Positions 16,025 to 23,142 of a stretch of DNA of 64,000 nt are shown one piece after another. Position numbers and translations under genes: made by a program. Under the pieces are notes generated by a model. It was not told where the DNA came from. It was given only the letters and a program-made list of their open reading frames with translations, and did no database searches. The DNA comes from Flavobacterium chungbukense (GTDB lineage: Bacteria; Bacteroidota; Bacteroidia; Flavobacteriales; Flavobacteriaceae): positions 769,730-833,729 of the forward strand of contig NZ_JAJGZV010000003.1 in the NCBI RefSeq assembly GCF_020805785.1, given 5' to 3'. Within the stretch, counting starts at the first letter, position 1; each line of letters starts with the position of its first letter.

Positions 16025-16645
16025 TTACCAAATTTTCCACCAAGGCTTTTTGTTGATTTCAATAACTTTCTTTGTAATATCAACATCAATTCTTTTTGGA
16101 GATTCTGTTTTTATTTTAGAATCATCAAAAAATAATTCGCCATTATCACTCATTCCAAGCGGAGATTTTGTTCTCTCTTTCCAGTTTTCAGTTTGTAATT
16201 CTGGAATTAACGGTAAATCGATTTTTTCGCGAAAGCGTTTTTGAGCTTTTTCTATAATTTCATCTTCTAAATTTGAAGTTGAATTTTTGAAAAGTGAAAT
16301 CGAATTGTCTGGTATATTTAAAAGAAAAACCTGTGTCTTGTTTTCAATTTTCTGAATATCCAATACTTTAAAATACGCAATCGAATCTAAAAGAAAATGA
16401 CCAATTTTTGCCGAATCAGGATTAAATTTTGATAAATCTTTGGCGTGAGCACTTGCAATTAAATACCTGAAGTTTCCCGAAAGACCTCCGCTCATTGAAC
16501 TCATATCCGTAAAACCTTTTTCTTGAATGATTTGACCAATTTTATAATTTGAAATTAAATTATCAGAGAAATTGGTGTCTCTGTAAAATAATTTTAAACC
16601 CGAAAAAGTTTCATGATACATGGTTTTAAGACGCGAATTTTTCAT
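16025..16645 (-). CDS. Unknown cytoplasmic protein
   Basis: A 206-residue protein with no recognised domain, no signal peptide and a Trp-rich end (KPWWKIW). A second ATG at codon 9 gives MYHETFSGLKLFYRD and could be the real start. It sits downstream of an M23 peptidase gene (40 bp gap) and just upstream of a small lipoprotein gene, likely in one leftward transcript. Nothing indicates a function. Confidence 0.55.
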   Translation of the reverse strand: MKNSRLKTMYHETFSGLKLFYRDTNFSDNLISNYKIGQIIQEKGFTDMSSMSGGLSGNFRYLIASAHAKDLSKFNPDSAKIGHFLLDSIAYFKVLDIQKIENKTQVFLLNIPDNSISLFKNSTSNLEDEIIEKAQKRFREKIDLPLIPELQTENWKERTKSPLGMSDNGELFFDDSKIKTESPKRIDVDITKKVIEINKKPWWKIW

Positions 16646-16684
16646 GTTTTTCGATTTGAAATCTAAAATTTATAAGTGAATTAT

Positions 16685-17905
16685 TTACAAATTTCCAATA
16701 CTATCCAATTCTCTCTTCAAAGGTTCAATTTGCTTCATGAAACGAGTTCTGTCATTTCCAGTCAAAGATTCTCCAGTCGGAAGATTCAATCGTAAGGCAT
16801 CTACTTGGACGCCATTTTTCCAAAAGCGGTAACAAACGTGAGGTCCTGAAGCTAAACCGGTACTTCCAACCAAACCAATTGTCTGTCCTTGTGTAACGCG
16901 TTGTCCACGGCGAACCAAGATTTTAGACATATGTAAATATTGAGTAGAGTAGGTTCCGTTGTGTTTTACTTTGACAAAGTTTCCGTTTCCAGCGGTATAT
17001 CCTGTGGTTTCTACAACTCCAGAAGCAGTCGTTGAAATCGGAGTTCCTGTTGGAGCGGCATAATCGGTTCCTTTGTGGGCTTTCCAGGTGTGTTGTACTG
17101 GGTGGAATCTATTCATTGTGAATCTTGAAGTGATTCGGCTGAATTTGATTGGTGTTTTCAAGAAGAAATTTTTAAGTGTTTTTCCTTCATCATCATAATA
17201 TTCTACTTTTCCTGAAGTGGTATCTCTTTCAAAAGGGAAAGCATAAACAATTTTACCTTTATATTCAAAAAATGCCGCTTCCAGTTCTTCTACACCATCA
17301 TACGTTTTTCCGTTGATAAAACGTTCTGTGAAAATTAATCCGTAGCGATCTCCTTTTTTAAGTTTAAAGAAATCGATAGACCATGAAAATACTTTTGTGA
17401 TTCTGCTGGCCAATGCTGTTTCTACACTTTCATTTCCTAAAGTTTCAGAAAGTGAACTTTTTAAAACACCGCCAATAATTTTTCTTTTTAAAGTTACTGG
17501 TTTTATTTTTTTATAAGCCTTTGCAATACTGTCTCTTAAATCAATAACATAATAACTTAAAGCGTCTGGCTGATAAATAAAAACCTGTAAATTGTTGGTT
17601 TTATTTTTTGATCGAAGTAAAGTGAAAGGTTTGCCGTAACGAATACTTCTTACATTAAAAGAATCTTTAACTTGTTCTACAATGTCAAAAACTTTTTTGT
17701 CGCCAATAGTCTGACCTTGAATAATGGAGCCAAATGAATCTCCTTTTGAAATTGTATCGTTAACAACATTGAAATCTGCGTAATTAAAACCGAATTCTAT
17801 TTTTTTGGTTGCTGGTTTAGTAATTTTGGTTTCTACTTTTTCTTCTGCTTTTTTACATGAAAAAATAGAAAACAAGACAATTAAAATTACGACTGCTTTT
17901 TTCAA
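16685..17905 (-). CDS. M23-family peptidoglycan peptidase lipoprotein with TTG start
   Basis: A 406-residue protein: signal peptide with Cys17 (FSIFSC), an OapA/LysM-like region, and a C-terminal LytM domain. The zinc motif HKGTD is near residue 274 and YLHMS near 322, but the usual final HxH is GPHVC near 355, so the last zinc ligand is Cys rather than His. Members cut stem-peptide crosslinks, or are inactive activators of amidases when ligands are lost. The start is TTG: an in-frame stop lies nine codons upstream with no ATG between, and the signal peptide begins right after it. It is 24 bp after the tryptophan dioxygenase gene. Confidence 0.85.
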   Translation of the reverse strand: MKKAVVILIVLFSIFSCKKAEEKVETKITKPATKKIEFGFNYADFNVVNDTISKGDSFGSIIQGQTIGDKKVFDIVEQVKDSFNVRSIRYGKPFTLLRSKNKTNNLQVFIYQPDALSYYVIDLRDSIAKAYKKIKPVTLKRKIIGGVLKSSLSETLGNESVETALASRITKVFSWSIDFFKLKKGDRYGLIFTERFINGKTYDGVEELEAAFFEYKGKIVYAFPFERDTTSGKVEYYDDEGKTLKNFFLKTPIKFSRITSRFTMNRFHPVQHTWKAHKGTDYAAPTGTPISTTASGVVETTGYTAGNGNFVKVKHNGTYSTQYLHMSKILVRRGQRVTQGQTIGLVGSTGLASGPHVCYRFWKNGVQVDALRLNLPTGESLTGNDRTRFMKQIEPLKRELDSIGNL

Positions 17906-17929
17906 ACTTTTTGTTTTTTTGTGGTGAAA

Positions 17930-18871
17930 TTATGCTACGGTTTCATTTCCCCAATTCGACAATTCTTCTTCGGTCCACAATTTAGGAAAAAAGATGCGTC
18001 TTTGGTATTTTGGATGCATATATTTTTGCCAGTCACTTCCGCCGGTAGCTTCGCCATTTCCTTTTCCGCTTTCTAAAATATATTTTCTCGCCGTATTAAG
18101 ATGCTGCATCACCCAAGTAATATTGACTGTTTCATCGTAATGACGCATGGCAGTAATTAGTTCTGTATTTTGTTGGTCTTCAGCAGGTAATTGTGTGAAT
18201 TTTTGCCAAATGTTTTTGGTTTTAAAAGAAGCCATTTGTCTCAAAAATTGCTCTTTGTATTTTTTCTCAAATTCTTGCAGCAAATATGATTTTTCTCCTG
18301 TATGATAATCTTTTCCCGCAGCTTGCCAATATAAATGTTCGAAGCTGGTTTCTAGATCGGTGTTTTCGTCAAAGTTTGCTTTGTATCTTCTGTCGGTTAA
18401 ATTAATGACATCTGTCGAAGCAAATTCAATCATTCTGTATTGTGCACTTTGAAAACCGCTTGCAGGTGTAAGCGTGTTTCTGAATTTCATGTATTGATCT
18501 ACTTCCATACCATTTTCCATAATGCTGAAAGAGTTGGTAAGCATATCAAAATAACGTGTTATTCTAGATAATCTTTCGCTAAAGAAATCTACTTGAATGT
18601 TTTCTTTCTCGGCAATCTGGTCAATTTCCCACAAAATCATTTTAAAGATTAATTCGTTTACCTGATGATACATGATAAAAACCATTTCGTCAGGAAGTGT
18701 GGTGCGTTGTATTTGTAAATTTAAAAGAGCGTCAGTCTGAATGTAATCCCAATAAGTGATTGGTTTAGCCCAAAGCAATCCTTCTAACTGAACATCAGTT
18801 TTTTGATTAATGGCTTGAAATTTTTGATCAATTTCTTTTAAAATTGCTTCTGAATTATCAGTTAAATTCAT
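17930..18871 (-). CDS. kynA: Tryptophan 2,3-dioxygenase family protein
   Basis: A 313-residue haem dioxygenase homologue that would open the indole ring of tryptophan to N-formylkynurenine. Family segments are DEMVFIMYHQVNELIFKMIL with the distal His, the FRNTLTPASGFQSAQYRMIE segment, ITWVMQHLNTARK and GGSDWQKYMHPKYQRRIFFP. It begins within the stop codon of the DUF3108 gene (ATGA overlap), so the two are translationally coupled. Location near HPPD and HmgA suggests a cluster for aromatic amino-acid breakdown, but kynurenine-pathway partners are not seen in the window. Confidence 0.88.
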   Translation of the reverse strand: MNLTDNSEAILKEIDQKFQAINQKTDVQLEGLLWAKPITYWDYIQTDALLNLQIQRTTLPDEMVFIMYHQVNELIFKMILWEIDQIAEKENIQVDFFSERLSRITRYFDMLTNSFSIMENGMEVDQYMKFRNTLTPASGFQSAQYRMIEFASTDVINLTDRRYKANFDENTDLETSFEHLYWQAAGKDYHTGEKSYLLQEFEKKYKEQFLRQMASFKTKNIWQKFTQLPAEDQQNTELITAMRHYDETVNITWVMQHLNTARKYILESGKGNGEATGGSDWQKYMHPKYQRRIFFPKLWTEEELSNWGNETVA

Positions 18872-19641
18872 TTCTTTTTTACTTTAAGCGGACTTTTCAA
18901 TCCTTTATATTCATCGAGATCTGCTTTTAGCGAGCCAACTGCTAGATCTGCTTTAATTCTAATTGGAACTTTGTTGTCGTCGTCTGTTATCCAGAGTGTT
19001 AAACTTTCCTTTTCTTTAAATACTCTTCCTGTTTGCACCAATGGTTTGAAGACCATTGTAGAAACGGTTCCAAATTTAGTTGTAATATCTTGACGGCCTA
19101 CATATTTTAACTTAAATTTTGTGATTTCATCATCAAAAAACATGTCTATTGTGATTGCTTCGCCCGATTTTAATTTGTCAATATTGGGATGGTTTCTTAA
19201 ATAGTAAAATGCAGAAACAATGTCTTGCACTTCTTCGGTAACAATAATCGTTTTTTCTGATTTTCTTTTATAGTCTTTTACTAAAACTCTATTTTCTGCT
19301 TGATTGAAAAAACCTTCTTGATTTTTGGTGTAACCGCCTTCGTCAATTTTTCGAACATATCGATATGGTTTTCCAGTTTCTTTGTCAAAATAGCTTTCGT
19401 ATAAATCTTCTACTTTGAAGAAAAATTTAGACATTCCGGTAGTGTAACCTTTTCCAACAGAGTGATATACTTTTTTGTTATTGATTATGGCGTCTTTTAC
19501 TTCGAGAGTAGCGTAACCTGCATTTACAATTCCGTAATGAATTCTAAATTTAAAATATTCTCCAGTATCGAAAGCGTCTTCTTTTTGAGTGTCGAACGCC
19601 AGTGTTGTTAGTGCTAATATGATGAGGATAAGCTTTTTCAT
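18868..19641 (-). CDS. DUF3108 exported protein
   Basis: A 257-residue exported protein with a signal peptide at residues 1-16 and a DUF3108 domain covering nearly the rest (DTGEYFKFRIHYGIVNAGYA, then a KVGRQDITTKFGT-like stretch and FKEKESLTLWITDDDNKVPIRI). The domain is a periplasmic or outer-membrane beta-structure of unknown role. ATG 19641 was preferred over 19683 because the upstream start would lie at the transcription start expected from the promoter at 19693-19724. It overlaps the start of the tryptophan dioxygenase gene by four bases. Confidence 0.8.
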   Translation of the reverse strand: MKKLILIILALTTLAFDTQKEDAFDTGEYFKFRIHYGIVNAGYATLEVKDAIINNKKVYHSVGKGYTTGMSKFFFKVEDLYESYFDKETGKPYRYVRKIDEGGYTKNQEGFFNQAENRVLVKDYKRKSEKTIIVTEEVQDIVSAFYYLRNHPNIDKLKSGEAITIDMFFDDEITKFKLKYVGRQDITTKFGTVSTMVFKPLVQTGRVFKEKESLTLWITDDDNKVPIRIKADLAVGSLKADLDEYKGLKSPLKVKKK

Positions 19642-19692
19642 AGTACAATTTTTACATTTCATTATAAAGATAAATAAATGCAAATTCTATTC

Positions 19693-19724
19693 CAAATGTA
19701 CCAAAACAAAAAAACTCAGTCAAA
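19693..19724 (-). promoter_or_regulatory. Promoter of the DUF3108-kynA operon
   Basis: Leftward TTTG at 19721-19724, 20-bp spacer and TACATTTG at 19693-19700. The -33 element lies inside the terminator hairpin of the preceding small-RNA candidate, so the terminator and promoter share bases. Confidence 0.6.
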
Positions 19725-19817
19725 GGATGACTGAGTTTTTATGCTATTAACTAACCAAAAAACTATAAATTATGAAATTTATATCAATTCGGAAGGAAAC
19801 CACCCCTTCCTTATTTG
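19707..19817 (-). ncRNA. Candidate small RNA (about 110 nt) downstream of hppD
   Basis: A full leftward transcription unit without a convincing gene. It has a promoter at 19824-19853, a GC-rich hairpin near the 5' end (CCTTCC at 19805-19810 with GGAAGG at 19791-19796), an AT-rich middle, and an intrinsic terminator (9-bp stem 19714-19722 and 19728-19736, then six T, one G, four T). It could be an independent small RNA or the 3' UTR end of hppD. I do not recognise an Rfam family with certainty. Confidence 0.5.
19714..19736 (-). terminator. Intrinsic terminator (small-RNA candidate and hppD)
   Basis: ACTCAGTCA and TGACTGAGT form a 9-bp stem with a 5-nt loop; T-rich on both strands, stronger leftward. 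Confidence 0.88.
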
Positions 19818-19823
19818 CGAGTG

Positions 19824-19853
19824 CAAAGATAGATAGAAAGTTCAAAAAACAAA
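19824..19853 (-). promoter_or_regulatory. Promoter of the small-RNA candidate
   Basis: Leftward TTTG at 19850-19853, an 18-bp spacer and TATCTTTG at 19824-19831 give one of the best promoter matches in the window. It lies about 90 bp after the hppD stop, in a region without a leftward gene start. Confidence 0.65.
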
Positions 19854-19940
19854 TAGCCAAAGTCAAGTTTAACATAACATTTACAAAAAAAGCATCGTTT
19901 TTTAGAGAATTATGCTGTTTTGTGTATGAAAATTAACGTT

Positions 19941-21101
19941 TTATAGCGTTCCTCTCAATTCTTGCTCTCTTTCAATCGACTCAAAAAGAGCTTTAAAGTT
20001 ACCTGCACCGAATCCTTTTGCACCCATTCTTTGGATAATTTCGAAGAAAAGCGTCGGCCTGTCCTGAACTGGCTTTGTAAAAATTTGTAAAAGGTAACCA
20101 TCTTCGTCGGCATCGACCATGATGGCTAATTTTTCAATTTCATTAATGTCTTCTTTCATCATATCCATATGAACACCCAATCTTTCTGGAATTGCTTCAT
20201 AATAAGTATGAGGAGGAGCAGATAAAAATTCAACACCGCGAGCTCTTAATTGTGATACAGTTTTTATAATATCATCAGTTGCAATTGCGATATGCTGAAT
20301 TCCAGGTCCGCCATAAAAATCTAAATATTCTTCAATTTGCGATTTTTTCTTTCCTTCGGCTGGTTCGTTGATAGGAAATTTAATTCTTCCGTTTCCGTTT
20401 GACATTACTTTACTCATCAACGCAGAATATTCTGTAGTAATTTGTTTGTCATCAAAAGAAAGGAAATTTACAAATCCCATTACATCTTCATAGAATTTTA
20501 CCCAAGTATTCATTTCGTTCCAACCCACATTTCCAACCATGTGATCAATGTATTTTAATCCTGTTGGTTCTGGATTATAGTCTGATTTCCATTCTTTATA
20601 TCCAGGCAAGAAAACTCCGTTATAGTTTTTTCTTTCTACAAAAATGTGAACCGTTTCTCCGTAAGTGTAAATTCCAGAACGAATAACTTGACCAAATTCA
20701 TCTTCTTCAACGGTTGGTTCCATAAAAGAACGTGCACCGCGTTTCATAGTTTCTTCGTAAGATTTTGTAGCATCTTCAACCCAAAGTGCTGCAACTTTAA
20801 CTCCGTCGCCGTGTTTTTTCAAGTGTTCGTTGATTGGAGAATCTGCTGTTAAAGGCGTAGTTAAAACAATTCTGATTTTATCTTGTTTCAAAACATAAGA
20901 CGCTTTGTCTTTTACTCCCGTTTCTAATCCAGCATAAGCCAATGACTGATATCCGAAAGCAGTTTTATAATAATGTGCAGATTGTTTTGCATTCCCTACA
21001 TAAAATTCTACATAATCGGTTCCTAATAAAGGAAGGAAATCTTGTGCTCCTTCAAAGATTTTTTCTAATCCGTATTCTACTGATTTTACTTCTTTGCTCA
21101 T
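19941..21101 (-). CDS. hppD: 4-hydroxyphenylpyruvate dioxygenase
   Basis: A 386-residue non-haem iron dioxygenase that converts 4-hydroxyphenylpyruvate to homogentisate. Iron ligands fit the family: His in YIDHMVGNV, His in GIQHIAIATDD and Glu in FFEIIQRMGA; the C-terminal GFGAGNFKALFESIEREQ is diagnostic. ATG 21101 (MSKEVKSVEYG) was chosen; longer in-frame starts run into the repeat that frames the neighbouring cassette. It is followed by a small-RNA candidate and preceded by a four-helix-bundle gene and hmgA, which performs the next step. Confidence 0.95.
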   Translation of the reverse strand: MSKEVKSVEYGLEKIFEGAQDFLPLLGTDYVEFYVGNAKQSAHYYKTAFGYQSLAYAGLETGVKDKASYVLKQDKIRIVLTTPLTADSPINEHLKKHGDGVKVAALWVEDATKSYEETMKRGARSFMEPTVEEDEFGQVIRSGIYTYGETVHIFVERKNYNGVFLPGYKEWKSDYNPEPTGLKYIDHMVGNVGWNEMNTWVKFYEDVMGFVNFLSFDDKQITTEYSALMSKVMSNGNGRIKFPINEPAEGKKKSQIEEYLDFYGGPGIQHIAIATDDIIKTVSQLRARGVEFLSAPPHTYYEAIPERLGVHMDMMKEDINEIEKLAIMVDADEDGYLLQIFTKPVQDRPTLFFEIIQRMGAKGFGAGNFKALFESIEREQELRGTL

Positions 21102-21109
21102 AATTAGAT

Positions 21110-21178
21110 AATTTGATAATGAGAAAATGAGATAATTCTTGAAATGCATTAATTTTCTAATTGACACATTTTCTAATT
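21110..21178. repeat. Left composite repeat framing the second four-helix-bundle gene
   Basis: The unit 21110-21124 (AATTTGATAATGAGA) is exactly repeated at 21563-21577, and 21151-21178 matches 21620-21647 at 27 of 28 positions, both in direct orientation. In addition 21102-21114 is an inverted match of 21650-21662. The repeat begins right before the hppD start. Confidence 0.75.
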
Positions 21179-21180
21179 TT

Positions 21181-21540
21181 CTAATTCCTCTTTGATGTTG
21201 ATATTATTTTATTTAAAATTTTTAAAATTTCTGAAAGATCATTTAATAAACGTTTGCAATTTGGATATTCTCTATGAGCATCACATAAAAACAACCAATA
21301 CTCAGTTTCGTCTGCCTCTTTAATTGCAATTTTTAATTTATGAATAAAATCTGCTTTACTTTCTGCGTTTTGTGATTCTTTTGAATTTGCTCCAATTGAC
21401 GTTCCACTTTTTAATAACTGATTTGCAATTACGAATTTCTTTTGTTCCTGAAGTTCACTAGTGTAATCAATTATGTTTAATGCAAAATTGAATGTTTTAA
21501 GTAAAAGAGCGTTGTCTCTATATTTCTCGTTGAAAGTCAT
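21181..21540 (-). CDS. Second four-helix-bundle protein of the S23/bAvd type
   Basis: A 119-residue helical protein of the S23 group, from a different clade than the one at 5782. Diagnostic parts are LLLKTFNFALNIIDYT, FVIANQLLKSGTSIGANSKESQNAES and KADFIHKLKIAIKEADETEYWL. It lies between hmgA and hppD in the same direction and is framed by direct repeats of about 70 bp. The pattern again suggests a small insertion into an operon. Nucleic-acid binding is likely by family; its role in the cell is unknown. Confidence 0.87.
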   Translation of the reverse strand: MTFNEKYRDNALLLKTFNFALNIIDYTSELQEQKKFVIANQLLKSGTSIGANSKESQNAESKADFIHKLKIAIKEADETEYWLFLCDAHREYPNCKRLLNDLSEILKILNKIISTSKRN

Positions 21541-21562
21541 TTGTTGAATTAGTTAATTAGGA

Positions 21563-21662
21563 AATTTGATAATGAGATAATTTATTTTGTAAGTTTAAAA
21601 TTACAGTATTTAATTCTCTAATTTTCTAATTGCCACATTTTCTAATTGAAAATTATCTAATT
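21563..21662. repeat. Right composite repeat framing the second four-helix-bundle gene
   Basis: Direct copies of the left repeat at 21563-21577 and 21620-21647, plus a 13-bp inverted match at 21650-21662 and a palindromic GGCATATTGCC at 21663-21673. The segment fills the gap between the small gene and hmgA. Confidence 0.75.
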
Positions 21663-21684
21663 GGCATATTGCCACATTAAAAAA

Positions 21685-22842
21685 TTACTCCGTCCAGGAT
21701 TTATAATACTGCCCATCATCAAGACCCATAGCTTCTTCCGTAACCATTAATGGTCTGAAAGTATCGACCATAACAGCTAATTCCTGAGTTTCTTTGTGAC
21801 CAATACTGCGTTCCATTGCGCCTGGCGCTGGTCCATGCGGAATTCCCTTTGGGTGTAAAGTGATATGACCTTGTTCAATATTGTTACGGCTCATAAAATC
21901 GCCATCTACATAATACAGCACTTCGTCAGAATCTATATTGCTGTGATTATAAGGCGCCGGAATTGCTTTCGGATGATAATCGTAAAGTCTTGGGCAGAAT
22001 GAACAAACGACAAAAGTGGCCGTTTCAAAAGTTTGATGTACTGGCGGCGGTTGGTGAACACGCCCAGTTATAGGTTCGAAATTGTGAATTGAAAATCCGT
22101 ATGGGAAGTTATAGCCGTCCCAGCCCACAACGTCAAAAGGATGCGTTGCATAAACCACTTCGTGAATCATGCCTTCTTTTTTGATTTTAATTAAAAAATC
22201 ACCTTTTTCGTCGTGTGTTTCCAATTCGCTTGGCAAAATAAAATCACGCTCGCAAAATGGAGAATGTTCTAAATGCTGACCTGATTGGTTTTTATATCGT
22301 TTTGGAGTGTAAAATGGAGAATACGATTCTACGTAAAATAGTCGGTTTTCTTCCGTTTCAAATTCGATTTGGTAAATAATGCCACGCGGAATAATCAAGT
22401 AATCGCCATATTCAAACGGAATATTTCCTAACATGGTTCTTAATTTTCCTTTTCCTTTATGGATGAAAAGCATTTCATCGGCATCGGCATTTTTGTAGAA
22501 ATAATTTCGAAGCGATTCTTTCGGCGCAGCCAAACCAATAATACAGTCTTTGTTGACTAACATTGCTTTTCGGCTGTCTAAAAAGTCGTTTTCAGGTTTT
22601 AATTCAAAACCTTTAAAAAGTAATGATTTTATATTTTTTCCGATTGCAATTTTGGGCTCAACCGGATAAGAGTTTAAAATTTCTTTAACCTGCGTTGGTC
22701 TGTGAACATGATAAGACAATGACGAATGTCCATGAAAACCTTCTGTTCCAAATAACTGTTCATAATAAAAACCTCCGTTTGGTTTTTCGAACTGGGTGTG
22801 TCGCTTTTGCGGAAAATCTCCGAGTTTGTGATATAATGGCAT
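21685..22842 (-). CDS. hmgA: Homogentisate 1,2-dioxygenase
   Basis: A 385-residue homogentisate dioxygenase that opens the ring to maleylacetoacetate. Family segments include GFYYEQLFGTEGFHGHSSLSYH, FVVCSFCPRLYDYHPKAIP, and the iron site with MSRNNIEQGHITLHPKGIPHGP and HKETQELAVM. Length is shorter than the 430-residue proteobacterial enzyme but usual for the Bacteroidota type. It precedes HPPD, separated only by the four-helix-bundle cassette. The next enzyme, fumarylacetoacetase, is not in the window. A long imperfect hairpin lies upstream. Confidence 0.93.
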   Translation of the reverse strand: MPLYHKLGDFPQKRHTQFEKPNGGFYYEQLFGTEGFHGHSSLSYHVHRPTQVKEILNSYPVEPKIAIGKNIKSLLFKGFELKPENDFLDSRKAMLVNKDCIIGLAAPKESLRNYFYKNADADEMLFIHKGKGKLRTMLGNIPFEYGDYLIIPRGIIYQIEFETEENRLFYVESYSPFYTPKRYKNQSGQHLEHSPFCERDFILPSELETHDEKGDFLIKIKKEGMIHEVVYATHPFDVVGWDGYNFPYGFSIHNFEPITGRVHQPPPVHQTFETATFVVCSFCPRLYDYHPKAIPAPYNHSNIDSDEVLYYVDGDFMSRNNIEQGHITLHPKGIPHGPAPGAMERSIGHKETQELAVMVDTFRPLMVTEEAMGLDDGQYYKSWTE

Positions 22843-23142
22843 GGCTTTTCAATTAGATAATTCGAAAATTGAATTGTTTGAACAGATAATCTGATCATTC
22901 GTTCTTAAATGATCTAAATTATCTCAATTCGATAGCTTACTCAGGATTTCTCTTGATGAGGAATTGAAGATACTCTAATAAACCTGTCCATTTTGTTTTC
23001 ATTATAACAAATGTCGTAAATTTTTGCGAGTAAAAATAAAAATTATATTAATTATAACTACAAGATGTTTTAATTTTTTTGATATAATTTTTACAAAGCA
23101 AAAAAATAGTACGATTTTATTGAACTATTCTTTGATAAAATC
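22843..23142. other. hmgA upstream region
   Basis: A 300-bp AT-rich gap between hmgA and the patatin gene, both leftward. It holds the segmented inverted repeat at 22871-22930 and a copy of the AATTAGATAATT word seen in the neighbouring cassette repeats. No TAnnTTTG box is seen and no strong terminator follows the patatin gene. Confidence 0.45.
22871..22930. promoter_or_regulatory. 60-bp segmented inverted repeat upstream of hmgA
   Basis: Three nested arm pairs share one centre: GAATTG/CAATTC, AGATAAT/ATTATCT and GATCATT/AATGATC, with an 8-nt loop. It may form a leader hairpin or a set of operators for aromatic catabolism genes. It lies about 30-90 bp before hmgA. Confidence 0.5.
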
